Of a stretch of DNA of 64,000 bases, positions 8,968 to 16,254 are shown in pieces. The stretch's first letter is position 1, and every line of letters begins with the position of its first letter. This DNA comes from Desulfovibrio sp. Fe33. Lineage in GTDB: Bacteria > Desulfobacterota > Desulfovibrionia > Desulfovibrionales > Desulfovibrionaceae. Below the pieces are notes generated by a model that was not told the origin of the DNA, searched no databases, and worked only from the letters and a program-made list of their open reading frames with translations. A program made the translations under genes and the position numbers. The stretch lies in contig NZ_JAQKGU010000002.1 in the NCBI RefSeq assembly GCF_028532725.1, positions 310,001 to 374,000 on the forward strand. The letters are read 5' to 3'.

Positions 8968-10293
8968 ATGAAGGACGATATTGCACGATTGGCGGCCGAA
9001 ACGGAGGGCAGGCTTGTTGCGCGACGGCGTGACCTGCACCGTTATCCCGAGACGGCCTGGACCGAGTTCCGAACCGCTTCCCTGGTGGCGGGCGCGCTTG
9101 CGGCCGCCGGGTATGAAGTGCGTCTCGGCGGGGAGGCCGTGCGCCGGGAGAGTATGTTGGGCGTGCCTCCGGCCGGGGAGCTCGAGGCTCACATGGAGCG
9201 GGCTGCGGGCCAGGGGGGCGACCCCTCGCTGATCGGGCGCATGGCGGGCGGACTGACCGGGGTGGTCGGGGAGCTCAAGTGCGGCGAGGGGCCGGTCGTG
9301 GCCCTGCGTTTCGACATGGACGCCAACGACATGGACGAGGCCCGCGACGACGCGCATCGGCCGCATCGCGAGGGATTCGGCTCGGTCAATCCGGGGGCGA
9401 TGCACGCCTGCGGCCACGACGGGCATGTCGCCATCGGCTTGGGCGTGGCCGAGGTCCTGGCCGCGATCAGGGATCGGCTGAAGGGCACGGTCCGGCTGAT
9501 CTTCCAGCCCGGAGAGGAGGGAGTTCGCGGGGCCGGTCCCATGGTGGACGCCGGAGCGCTCGACGGGGTGGACTATCTCTTGGGCGGCCATATCGGCTTT
9601 CAGGCGCGGAAGACCGGGCAACTTGTCTGCGGCACCGATAAATTCCTGGCGACCACCAAATTCGACGTGCATTTCACCGGGGTTCCGGCTCATGCCGGGG
9701 CCGCCCCGGAGCAGGGGCGCAACGCCTTGCTCACCGCCGCCTGCGCGGCCCTGAACCTGCACGCCATCCCCCGCCACGGACAAGGCGGTTCGCGGATTAC
9801 CGTGGGCATCCTCAACGCGGGCCAGGGCCGAAACATCATCCCGCCCAACGCTCTGCTCAAGGCCGAGTCGCGGGGGGAAACCACCGAAATCAACGACTAT
9901 GTCTACTCCTGCGCCCGGGATGTGGTGGCCGGAGCCGCCCGCATGTACGGCGTGGACTATTCCATCACCGAGGCGGGCCGCAGCGTGAGCGGCGGGAGCG
10001 ATCCCGGCCTGGCGGCGCGCGTCAGGCGGATCGCCGAGGGGATGCCGTTCTTCCGTCCTTCCTGGATCGTCGATTCCGTGGATTTGCGCGGCAGCGAGGA
10101 CTTCGCCGTCATGCTGGCCGAGGTCCGGCGGCAGGGCGGCGCGGGCACATACGTCATGATCGGCAGCGATCTCGCCTCCGGGCATCACAGCTTTCATTTC
10201 GATTTCGATGAGCGCAGCCTGGTCCCCGGCGTGGAGTTGTTCGTCCGCTGCGTTCTCGACTGCATGGCTCTGCCGACGCGGGTTCGAGGCTGA
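8968..10293 (+). CDS. M20 family amidohydrolase (AbgB/HipO-like)
   Basis: A 441-aa cytoplasmic metallopeptidase-fold hydrolase. The N-terminal RRRDLHRYPETAWTEFRTA is the family hallmark (HxxPExxxxExxT). Metal-ligand motifs follow: FDMDAND, MHACGHDGH, FQPGEEGVRGA and the dimerisation-domain GxPAHAGAAP. The family removes acyl or aminobenzoyl groups from amino acids, and the closest-looking group is aminobenzoyl-glutamate hydrolase type. GGAGGGAAGC precedes the ATG. The gene stands alone and faces the regulator at 10334. The substrate cannot be told from the sequence. Confidence 0.85.
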   Translation: MKDDIARLAAETEGRLVARRRDLHRYPETAWTEFRTASLVAGALAAAGYEVRLGGEAVRRESMLGVPPAGELEAHMERAAGQGGDPSLIGRMAGGLTGVVGELKCGEGPVVALRFDMDANDMDEARDDAHRPHREGFGSVNPGAMHACGHDGHVAIGLGVAEVLAAIRDRLKGTVRLIFQPGEEGVRGAGPMVDAGALDGVDYLLGGHIGFQARKTGQLVCGTDKFLATTKFDVHFTGVPAHAGAAPEQGRNALLTAACAALNLHAIPRHGQGGSRITVGILNAGQGRNIIPPNALLKAESRGETTEINDYVYSCARDVVAGAARMYGVDYSITEAGRSVSGGSDPGLAARVRRIAEGMPFFRPSWIVDSVDLRGSEDFAVMLAEVRRQGGAGTYVMIGSDLASGHHSFHFDFDERSLVPGVELFVRCVLDCMALPTRVRG

Positions 10294-10333
10294 TGGGGCC
10301 GGGGATGCCCGGAACTCGGTGCCGCCGCGCCGC

Positions 10334-11743
10334 CTACTTGCGCGGGATGCCGTACCGCTTGAGCAGGGCGTAGAGGCGCGCCCGCGACAGGCCCGACATG
10401 GAGCAGGAGGACGGGATGTCGCCGCCCGTGATCTCCATGAGGTTCTTGAGATACCGTTCCTCGCCCTGGGCGATCTGCTGGTCGCGATAGGTGCGCAGGC
10501 TCGGGAAGGCTCCCGGCGGGGCTATCTCGTGGTGATGGAGCGGTTTCGCGTCCGGCGACGCGGGTTCCATGGCGCGCCGGGCGATGCGGGCGCGGATGGC
10601 CTTGGGCAGATGGCGCGGGAAAAGCACCGCGTCGTTGCCCGCCCTGGACAGGGCCTGCTCCAGGGTGTGGATCAGTTCCCGGACGTTTCCCGGCCAGTCG
10701 TAGTGCATGAGTTCGTCCAGAAAGTCCGGCGAAAATCCCTTGGTGGACATGTTGAGTTTTTCGCAATGGCGCTGGATGAATTTGCAGGTCATCTCGTTGA
10801 TGTCCTCGGCGATGTCCCGGAGCGCGGGCAGCCGGATGTGCATACCGCGCAGCCGGAAGTAGAGATCGCGCCGGAACTCCTCGTTTTCGACCATGCGTTC
10901 CAGGTCCCTGTTGGTGGCCGCCAGCAGCCGGAAGTCGCTGGTTATCTCCCTCGTCCCGCCCACGGGCCGGAAGCTGCGCCCTTCGAGCACCCGGAGGAAG
11001 ACCTTCTGGAGGGACATGGGCAGCTCGCCCACCTCGTCCAGGAACAGGATGCCCTGGTCGGCCTGTTTGATTAATCCCACGGTGGGCGCGTCCGCGCTGG
11101 TGAAGGCCCCCCGTTCATGCCCGAAGAGCAGGCTCTCGGCCAGATTCTCGGGCATGGCGGCGCAGTCCACGACCACGAACGGTTTGTTCTTCCGTGTCGA
11201 ATTCTTGTGGATGGATCGGGCGAACAGCTCCTTGCCGGTTCCGGTCTCGCCGATAAGCAGGACGTTGATGTCGCTGGTGGCGGCCTGGGCCACCGAATCG
11301 AGACAGGAAAGCATGGCCCGGCTGTTGCCGATGATTCCCTGGCGTCTCAGGGAAACGGGGCAGAAGCCCGAGTGGACCTTCGTGTGGTAGGTGATGACCC
11401 GTTCCAGAAGGACCAGGAGGCGTTGCAGGTTCAGGGGCTTGGTGATGTAGTTCCAGGCTCCGCCCTGTATGGCGCGTTCGGCTATATCCGGGTCCCGCCG
11501 GCGGGTGACGATGATGGTCTCGGGAAAGGAAGGCACTTCCCGGATGAGGGAAAGGTGCTTCACGGCGTCGCCTTCGGGCAGGTCGTCGCCGAGCAGGACC
11601 GCCTTGAACGCGCCCGTGTGCAGGATGCCCAGGGCTTTCGACAGCGAATCGCAGGAGTCCGACGGAAAGCCGTGCTCCAGGAGCGATTCGGCCAATTGCC
11701 CGGCAAAGGCCGTATCGCCGTCGACGATGAGAATGTCTGTCAT
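10334..11743 (-). CDS. Sigma54-type response regulator with variant GAFTSA loop
   Basis: A 469-aa protein starting at MTDILIVD (the frame opens 16 codons earlier, but a G-rich ribosome-binding site precedes this ATG). Residues 1-120 form a receiver domain. An AAA+ domain follows with Walker A GETGTGKE, Walker B ILFLDEVGEL and WPGNVREL, then a Fis-type HTH (SGLSRARLYALLKRYGI). Two things are odd. The sigma54-contact loop reads GAFTSA rather than GAFTGA. The phosphoacceptor region reads VLLGDDLP, so the usual Asp is either Gly52 or, with a one-residue deletion, Asp53. The gene diverges from the Hdr operon and may regulate it. No partner kinase is adjacent. Confidence 0.88.
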   Translation of the reverse strand: MTDILIVDGDTAFAGQLAESLLEHGFPSDSCDSLSKALGILHTGAFKAVLLGDDLPEGDAVKHLSLIREVPSFPETIIVTRRRDPDIAERAIQGGAWNYITKPLNLQRLLVLLERVITYHTKVHSGFCPVSLRRQGIIGNSRAMLSCLDSVAQAATSDINVLLIGETGTGKELFARSIHKNSTRKNKPFVVVDCAAMPENLAESLLFGHERGAFTSADAPTVGLIKQADQGILFLDEVGELPMSLQKVFLRVLEGRSFRPVGGTREITSDFRLLAATNRDLERMVENEEFRRDLYFRLRGMHIRLPALRDIAEDINEMTCKFIQRHCEKLNMSTKGFSPDFLDELMHYDWPGNVRELIHTLEQALSRAGNDAVLFPRHLPKAIRARIARRAMEPASPDAKPLHHHEIAPPGAFPSLRTYRDQQIAQGEERYLKNLMEITGGDIPSSCSMSGLSRARLYALLKRYGIPRK

Positions 11744-11954
11744 GGGGGTGCCCCTCCCCTTGCAGCATGAATATATTCTCATGCGTAGCATTTTTTTCTG
11801 TCCATGGGCAATGTCTTTCGCCGACCGGGATTCCTGAAAAAAAATGAACCGATTTTAGCCTGCCTCGCCAGGCCGTCTTGCCGTGCGAGATTGTTTCGGA
11901 CTGGGAAATGCCTGGAGACTAGGAGAGTGTTTCATGTCGCAACAGGCCTGAAAC

Positions 11955-11991
11955 TCCCGATGAAATCTATTCTCAATTCTCCTCATCGGGA
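11955..11991. repeat. 9-bp inverted repeat upstream of the Hdr operon
   Basis: TCCCGATGA (11955-11963) and TCATCGGGA (11983-11991) are perfect complements separated by 19 nt. This could be an operator pair or a leader hairpin. Confidence 0.6.
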
Positions 11992-12070
11992 TATCCCGTC
12001 TTGCAGGGCGAGAACCGTCTTGTGCGGCAAGACAAAAAATGCCCGAATTTTACAATGGTTATGCTGTCTT

Positions 12071-12088
12071 TGTGGACATGTCTCCACA
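12071..12088. promoter_or_regulatory. Palindrome TGTGGA-N6-TCCACA, candidate operator
   Basis: TGTGGACATGTCTCCACA has perfect 6-bp arms and lies between the sigma54 regulator and the Hdr operon. A two-fold symmetric 18-bp site is typical for dimeric activators. Which protein binds is unknown. Confidence 0.45.
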
Positions 12089-12333
12089 GTATCATCCTCA
12101 TATTCCTCTCTATGTTTCAAACGGCATGTATTTTGACTTGGAGAGAAAGTGAGTTGCCTGCGCGGGCTTGGAGTTCACCTCGATTCTCACTGATTTCGTC
12201 TTCCGATTCAGATGGTTGGCCAGAAAATGAATGGCCGGGCGACAGTTGGGCGGGGGAGTGCGTGAGTCACCAGCTCTCCCGGAGGAGGCGGCACCATTGG
12301 CGAGACCGGGAAGAGCGGCAGGAGGGTCTGCGG

Positions 12334-12603
12334 ATGAGACGGAAGTGGGATGCGAAGACCAAGGCCAGGATCGTGCTGGCGGGGTTGATGGGCGAATGCG
12401 TCAACGACCTCTGTCGGGCTCACGATCTGCGCCCGGGCCAATACTACAAGTGGCGGGGGCATTTCCTGGAAAACAGCTACCGGGTGTTCGAGAAGCCGCC
12501 CATGGCGCCGAACGACATGGAGCTGGCGTCCGAGAACGAGGAACTCAAGAAGCTGGTGGGAGAGCTGACGCTGGAGCTGACCAGCGGCAAGCCCGCGCGT
12601 TGA
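12334..12603 (+). CDS. Small IS3-OrfA-type HTH protein at the head of the Hdr operon
   Basis: An 89-aa protein starting MRRKWDAKTKARIVLAGL, after AGGAGG. It carries the transposase helix-turn-helix pattern of IS3-family OrfA proteins (WDAKTKARIVLAGLMGE, then VNDLCRAHDLRPGQYYKWR, then a C-terminal leucine-rich segment ELKKLVGELTLEL). There is no OrfB or integrase core, and I saw no flanking terminal repeats. It ends 25 bp before hdrA in the same direction, so it is probably cotranscribed. It could be an insertion-sequence remnant or a domesticated DNA-binding regulator. The frame is open upstream to 12001, but without a good start. Confidence 0.7.
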   Translation: MRRKWDAKTKARIVLAGLMGECVNDLCRAHDLRPGQYYKWRGHFLENSYRVFEKPPMAPNDMELASENEELKKLVGELTLELTSGKPAR

Positions 12604-12628
12604 GCACGGTTTTCACGGAGGATGGGAC

Positions 12629-14674
12629 ATGTCCAGAAAGATCGGTGTCTATGTCTGTCATTGCGGGTCCAACATCGCGGGCAAGGTCGACTGCCGGGAG
12701 GTGGCCGAGTTTGCGGGCGGCCTCAAGGACGTGGCCGTGGCCCGGGACTATCAGTTCATGTGTTCGGACCCCGGGCAGGAAATGATCATCCGGGACATCC
12801 GGGAGTACGGCCTTGATCGGGTCGTGGTCGCTTCCTGTTCGCCCCGGCTGCACGAGAAGACCTTCCAGCAGGCGTGCGCCAGGGCCGGACTCAATCCGTA
12901 TCTCATGCAGCACTGCTGCATTCGCGAGCATTGTTCCTGGACCACGGCGGACCCGGTCGAGGCGACGGTCAAGGCGCGGCACATCGTGGAGGCGGCGGTG
13001 GAGCGGGTGGCCGACCACCAGAAGCTCTACTCCCGCGAGGTCGAGGTTCTTCCCGACGTCATGGTCGTGGGCGCGGGCATCGCGGGCATCCAGGCCGCCC
13101 TGGACATCGCCAAGTCCGGCCACAAGGTCCATCTGGTGGAGAAGAGCCCGTCCATCGGCGGGCATATGGCCCAGTTCGACAAGACCTTTCCCACCCTGGA
13201 TTGCGCGGCCTGCATCTCCACGCCCAAGATGGTGGCCGTAAGCCAGGAGCCGAACATCAACCTGATGACCTGGTCCGAGGTGGAGGAGGTCACCGGGTTC
13301 GTGGGCAACTACACGGTCACGGTGCTGCACAAGCCGCGCTACGTCCGCGAGGACATTTGCACCGGCTGCGGCGCGTGTCTGGAGAAGTGCCCGACCAAGG
13401 CGATCAGCGAATTCAACGAGGGGCTGGGCGTCCGCAGGGCCATCTACCGCAATTCCCCGCAGGCGGTGCCCAACACCCCGGTCATCGACGGGACGGTCTG
13501 CAAGAAGATCACCAAGGACAAGTGCGGTGTCTGCCAGAAGATATGTCCCACCGGGGCCATCGACTACGACATGAAGGAGACCCGCGAGGTCTTCCACGTC
13601 GGCTCCATCGTGCTGGCCACGGGCTACGACACCATGGACCCGACCCCGATCAGGGAATACGGCTTCGGCAAGTACGACGAGGTCTACACCGCGCTCCAGT
13701 TCGAGCGGTTGAACAACGCGGTCGGCCCCACCGAGGGGCGCATCGTCATGAAGAACGGGGAGAAGCCGGAGAGCGTGGCCATCATCCACTGCGTGGGCAG
13801 CCGCGACAAAAACTATCACGAGTACTGTTCGCGGACCTGTTGCATGTACGCGCTCAAGTACGACCATCTCATCAAGGACAAGGTCGGCCACGACACCAGG
13901 GTCTACAATTTCTACATCGACATGCGCTGCTTCGGTAAGGGGTACGAGGAATTCTACCGCCGGGTCCAGGAAGAGGGCGTGACTTTTATTCGGGGCAGGC
14001 CCGCCGAGATCGTGGAGGAGGACGGCAAGCTCGTGGTGGTGGGCGAGGACACCCTGCTCGGGGTGAACGTGCGCCTGCCCGTGGACATGGTCATCCTGTG
14101 CACGGCCATGGAGCCGAGGCCGGACGCCGTCGAGGTGGCGCGCGTCTTCGGCATCGCCCAGGGCCAGGACGGGTTCTTCCTGGAAGAGCATCCCAAGCTC
14201 GGGCCGGTCTCCACGGCCACGGACGGGGTTTTCCTCGCCGGGACCTGCCAGGGGCCGAAGGACATACCGGACGCGGTCTCGCACGCCTCGGGCGGCGCGG
14301 CCCAGGCCCTGGCGCTCGCGGCCAAGGGCACGGTCTCCATCTCGCCGACCACGTCCTGGATCAACCCGGACGTCTGCGTGGGCTGCCGGGTCTGCGTCGG
14401 ACTGTGCGCCTATTCGGCCATCGAGTTCGACGAACGGCGCAACGTGGCGGTCATCAACGAGGCCATGTGCAAGGGGTGCGGCTCCTGCGCAGGATACTGT
14501 CCGAGCGGCGCGGCCCAGATCAAGCACTTCAACGAGACACAGATATTCAACGAAATCGACGGGCTGCTAGGGATGGTTCCCGGCTGGCTGCCGCCCGAGG
14601 CGGGCGGAGAGCAGCCGGTGGAAATCCCGGTGGAGCGGGCGGTCCGGTCCGAGGAGGCACGTCATGAGTCATGA
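12629..14674 (+). CDS. hdrA: HdrA, flavin and iron-sulfur subunit of heterodisulfide reductase-like complex
   Basis: 681 aa. The N-terminal Cys-containing domain (VYVCHCGSN) is followed by the FAD-binding GAGIAGIQAAL motif near residue 148 and the CAACISTPKM segment. Ferredoxin motif CTGCGACLEKCP lies near residue 244 and CGVCQKICPTGAI near 300. The CSRTCCMYALK segment comes next, and two C-terminal 4Fe-4S motifs (CVGCRVCVGLC, CKGCGSCAGYCP) close the protein. HdrA subunits carry the bifurcating FAD in Hdr/Mvh-type complexes and are cytoplasmic. The stop overlaps the mvhD start by 11 bp, so the two are probably translationally coupled. Size and motifs match ordinary sulfate-reducer HdrA. Confidence 0.95.
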   Translation: MSRKIGVYVCHCGSNIAGKVDCREVAEFAGGLKDVAVARDYQFMCSDPGQEMIIRDIREYGLDRVVVASCSPRLHEKTFQQACARAGLNPYLMQHCCIREHCSWTTADPVEATVKARHIVEAAVERVADHQKLYSREVEVLPDVMVVGAGIAGIQAALDIAKSGHKVHLVEKSPSIGGHMAQFDKTFPTLDCAACISTPKMVAVSQEPNINLMTWSEVEEVTGFVGNYTVTVLHKPRYVREDICTGCGACLEKCPTKAISEFNEGLGVRRAIYRNSPQAVPNTPVIDGTVCKKITKDKCGVCQKICPTGAIDYDMKETREVFHVGSIVLATGYDTMDPTPIREYGFGKYDEVYTALQFERLNNAVGPTEGRIVMKNGEKPESVAIIHCVGSRDKNYHEYCSRTCCMYALKYDHLIKDKVGHDTRVYNFYIDMRCFGKGYEEFYRRVQEEGVTFIRGRPAEIVEEDGKLVVVGEDTLLGVNVRLPVDMVILCTAMEPRPDAVEVARVFGIAQGQDGFFLEEHPKLGPVSTATDGVFLAGTCQGPKDIPDAVSHASGGAAQALALAAKGTVSISPTTSWINPDVCVGCRVCVGLCAYSAIEFDERRNVAVINEAMCKGCGSCAGYCPSGAAQIKHFNETQIFNEIDGLLGMVPGWLPPEAGGEQPVEIPVERAVRSEEARHES

Positions 14675-15089
14675 GTTCGAACCGACCATTCTGGCCTTTG
14701 TCTGCAACTGGTGCACCTTTACCGCGGCGGATCTGGCCGGGACTTCGCGGATGATCCAGCAGCCCAACCTGCGCATGGTGCGCATGATGTGCACCGGCAT
14801 GGTGGACCCGAAGTACATCGTCAAATCCCTGCTTTCCGGGGCGGACGGCGTGCTTGTCTCGGGCTGCCATCCCGGCGACTGCCACTACATCAACGGCAAT
14901 TACAAGGCCCGCCGGAGGGTCAAGCTGCTCAACGAGATCCTGCCCCAGTTCGGCATCGAGAAGGAACGGGTCAAGCTGACCTGGGTGGGGGCGAGCGAGG
15001 GCAATGAATTCGCCGCGACGGTCAATAACTTCATCAACGAAATCAGAGAACTCGGCCCCATGGAAGCGCGTTCCATGGCCGTGATCTAG
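14664..15089 (+). CDS. mvhD: MvhD/FrhD-type iron-sulfur subunit
   Basis: 141 aa with the conserved MvhD-family pattern: CNWCTFTAADLAG, VRMMCTGMVDPKYIVKSLLSGADGVLVSGCHPGDCHYINGN and VGASEGNEFA. The cysteines bind a 2Fe-2S cluster that carries electrons between an input module and HdrA. In methanogens the input module is the MvhAG hydrogenase. Here the next gene encodes an FrhB/FdhB-like protein, so the electron donor may differ. It overlaps hdrA by 11 bp and is 18 bp from the next gene. Confidence 0.93.
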   Translation: MSHEFEPTILAFVCNWCTFTAADLAGTSRMIQQPNLRMVRMMCTGMVDPKYIVKSLLSGADGVLVSGCHPGDCHYINGNYKARRRVKLLNEILPQFGIEKERVKLTWVGASEGNEFAATVNNFINEIRELGPMEARSMAVI

Positions 15090-15107
15090 GGGACGGGGAG
15101 GTGCGAT

Positions 15108-16238
15108 ATGGCGACCACGGCAAAGATCATGATCGACGGGGGCAATCCGATCGCCGCAGTGCAGGATTTCCTGCGCGGGCTGATGGAGAACGAGAGCATA
15201 GGCGGGGTGTTGGTGCCCATGCACCTGTTCGGCAAGGGCATTCCCATGCCCACGCTGGTCACGGACCCGAAGCAGCTCTCCGGGGCCGATCCGCTGGCTC
15301 CGGCCTTTCCCATGAACAGCGCCAAGCTGTTGGCCCGGCTCACCAGGGGGCAGTCGGGCGAGCGCATCGCGGCGGTCATGCGGCCGTGCGAGATCAGGGC
15401 CTTCGTCGAGCTGGTCAAGCTCAACCAGGGGAGCCTTGACGATGTCATCCTGGTCGGTCTGGACTGCATGGGGGCCTTCGACAACATGGGCTACAAGGCG
15501 TTCAGGGGCGACCGCGATCCGTTCGAGACGACTATGGACTTCCAGGGCCGGATCGGCAACGGCGGGGTGGATATCGCCCAGGCCTGCAAGGCGTGCGAGC
15601 ATCCGGCCCCGGAGAATGCGGACCTGGTCCTGGGGCTGGCCGGGGCGGACCTGGCCGGGCATATCCCGGTCATGGCGTCCAGCCCGCGCGGCGAGTCCCT
15701 GCTCAACGGCCTGGGGCTGCCCGAGGCGGATTCGGCCGACGGGCGCGACAAGGCGCTCGAAGCCATGATCGAGACGCGCACGGCCAACCGGGACGAGATG
15801 TTCGAACGCACCCGCGCGGCCACCGGCACCCTGACCGACCTGTCCGAGTACCTGGCCTCCTGCGTCAACTGCTACAACTGCCGGGTGGCCTGTCCGGTCT
15901 GCTACTGCAAGGAGTGCGTCTTCAACACCGACGTGTTCGAGCACAAGCCTTGGCAGTACATGGGCTGGGCCAAGCGCAAGGGCTCGCTCAAGATGCCCAC
16001 GGACACGGTCTTCTACCACCTGACGCGCATGGCGCACATGTCCATGGCCTGCGTGGGCTGCGGCCAGTGCTCCAACGCCTGCCCCAACGACATTCCGGTC
16101 ATGGAGCTCTTCCGCACCGTGGCCGCGCGCACCCAGGAGAGCTTCGACTACGTGCCGGGCCGCAGCCTGGACGAGCCGCCGCCGCTGTCGGTGTTCAAGG
16201 AAGACGAGTTCCAGGACGCGGTTTCCCATATGGCCTGA
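15108..16238 (+). CDS. FrhB/FdhB-family iron-sulfur protein of the Hdr complex
   Basis: 376 aa. The middle part, with MRPCEIRAFVELVKLNQGSL followed by DDVILVGLDCMGAF, resembles the C-terminal domain of coenzyme F420 hydrogenase and formate dehydrogenase beta subunits. The C-terminal third is cysteine-rich: CVNCYNCRVACPVCYCKEC, then CVGCGQCSNACP, for at least two iron-sulfur clusters. FrhB-like proteins pass electrons between clusters and F420 or another flavin or nicotinamide carrier. In this operon I infer an input or output module for the HdrA-MvhD unit. The real carrier (ferredoxin, NAD(P)H, F420) cannot be read from the sequence. Confidence 0.82.
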   Translation: MATTAKIMIDGGNPIAAVQDFLRGLMENESIGGVLVPMHLFGKGIPMPTLVTDPKQLSGADPLAPAFPMNSAKLLARLTRGQSGERIAAVMRPCEIRAFVELVKLNQGSLDDVILVGLDCMGAFDNMGYKAFRGDRDPFETTMDFQGRIGNGGVDIAQACKACEHPAPENADLVLGLAGADLAGHIPVMASSPRGESLLNGLGLPEADSADGRDKALEAMIETRTANRDEMFERTRAATGTLTDLSEYLASCVNCYNCRVACPVCYCKECVFNTDVFEHKPWQYMGWAKRKGSLKMPTDTVFYHLTRMAHMSMACVGCGQCSNACPNDIPVMELFRTVAARTQESFDYVPGRSLDEPPPLSVFKEDEFQDAVSHMA

Positions 16239-16254
16239 TCGCAGGGAGGACGAC

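Larger units (their letters stand above)
11744..12333. other. 590-bp intergenic region with several inverted repeats
   Basis: No convincing gene. It lies between the divergent regulator and the Hdr operon and holds inverted repeats at 11765-11784 (GCATGA/TCATGC), 11955-11991 (TCCCGATGA/TCATCGGGA), 12017-12033 (GTCTTG/CAAGAC) and 12071-12088. A weak GG-N10-GC sigma54-like match (TGGGCGG-N4-GTGC) lies at 12247-12261. I could not fix a promoter with confidence. Confidence 0.6.

Noticed and set aside
10208-11770. Plus-strand frames opposite the sigma54 regulator
   Set aside because: They are antisense shadows. The minus strand has all AAA+ and HTH motifs.
12334-12603. Complete insertion sequence
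   Set aside because: No OrfB transposase core, terminal repeats or target duplication could be found around the small HTH gene.
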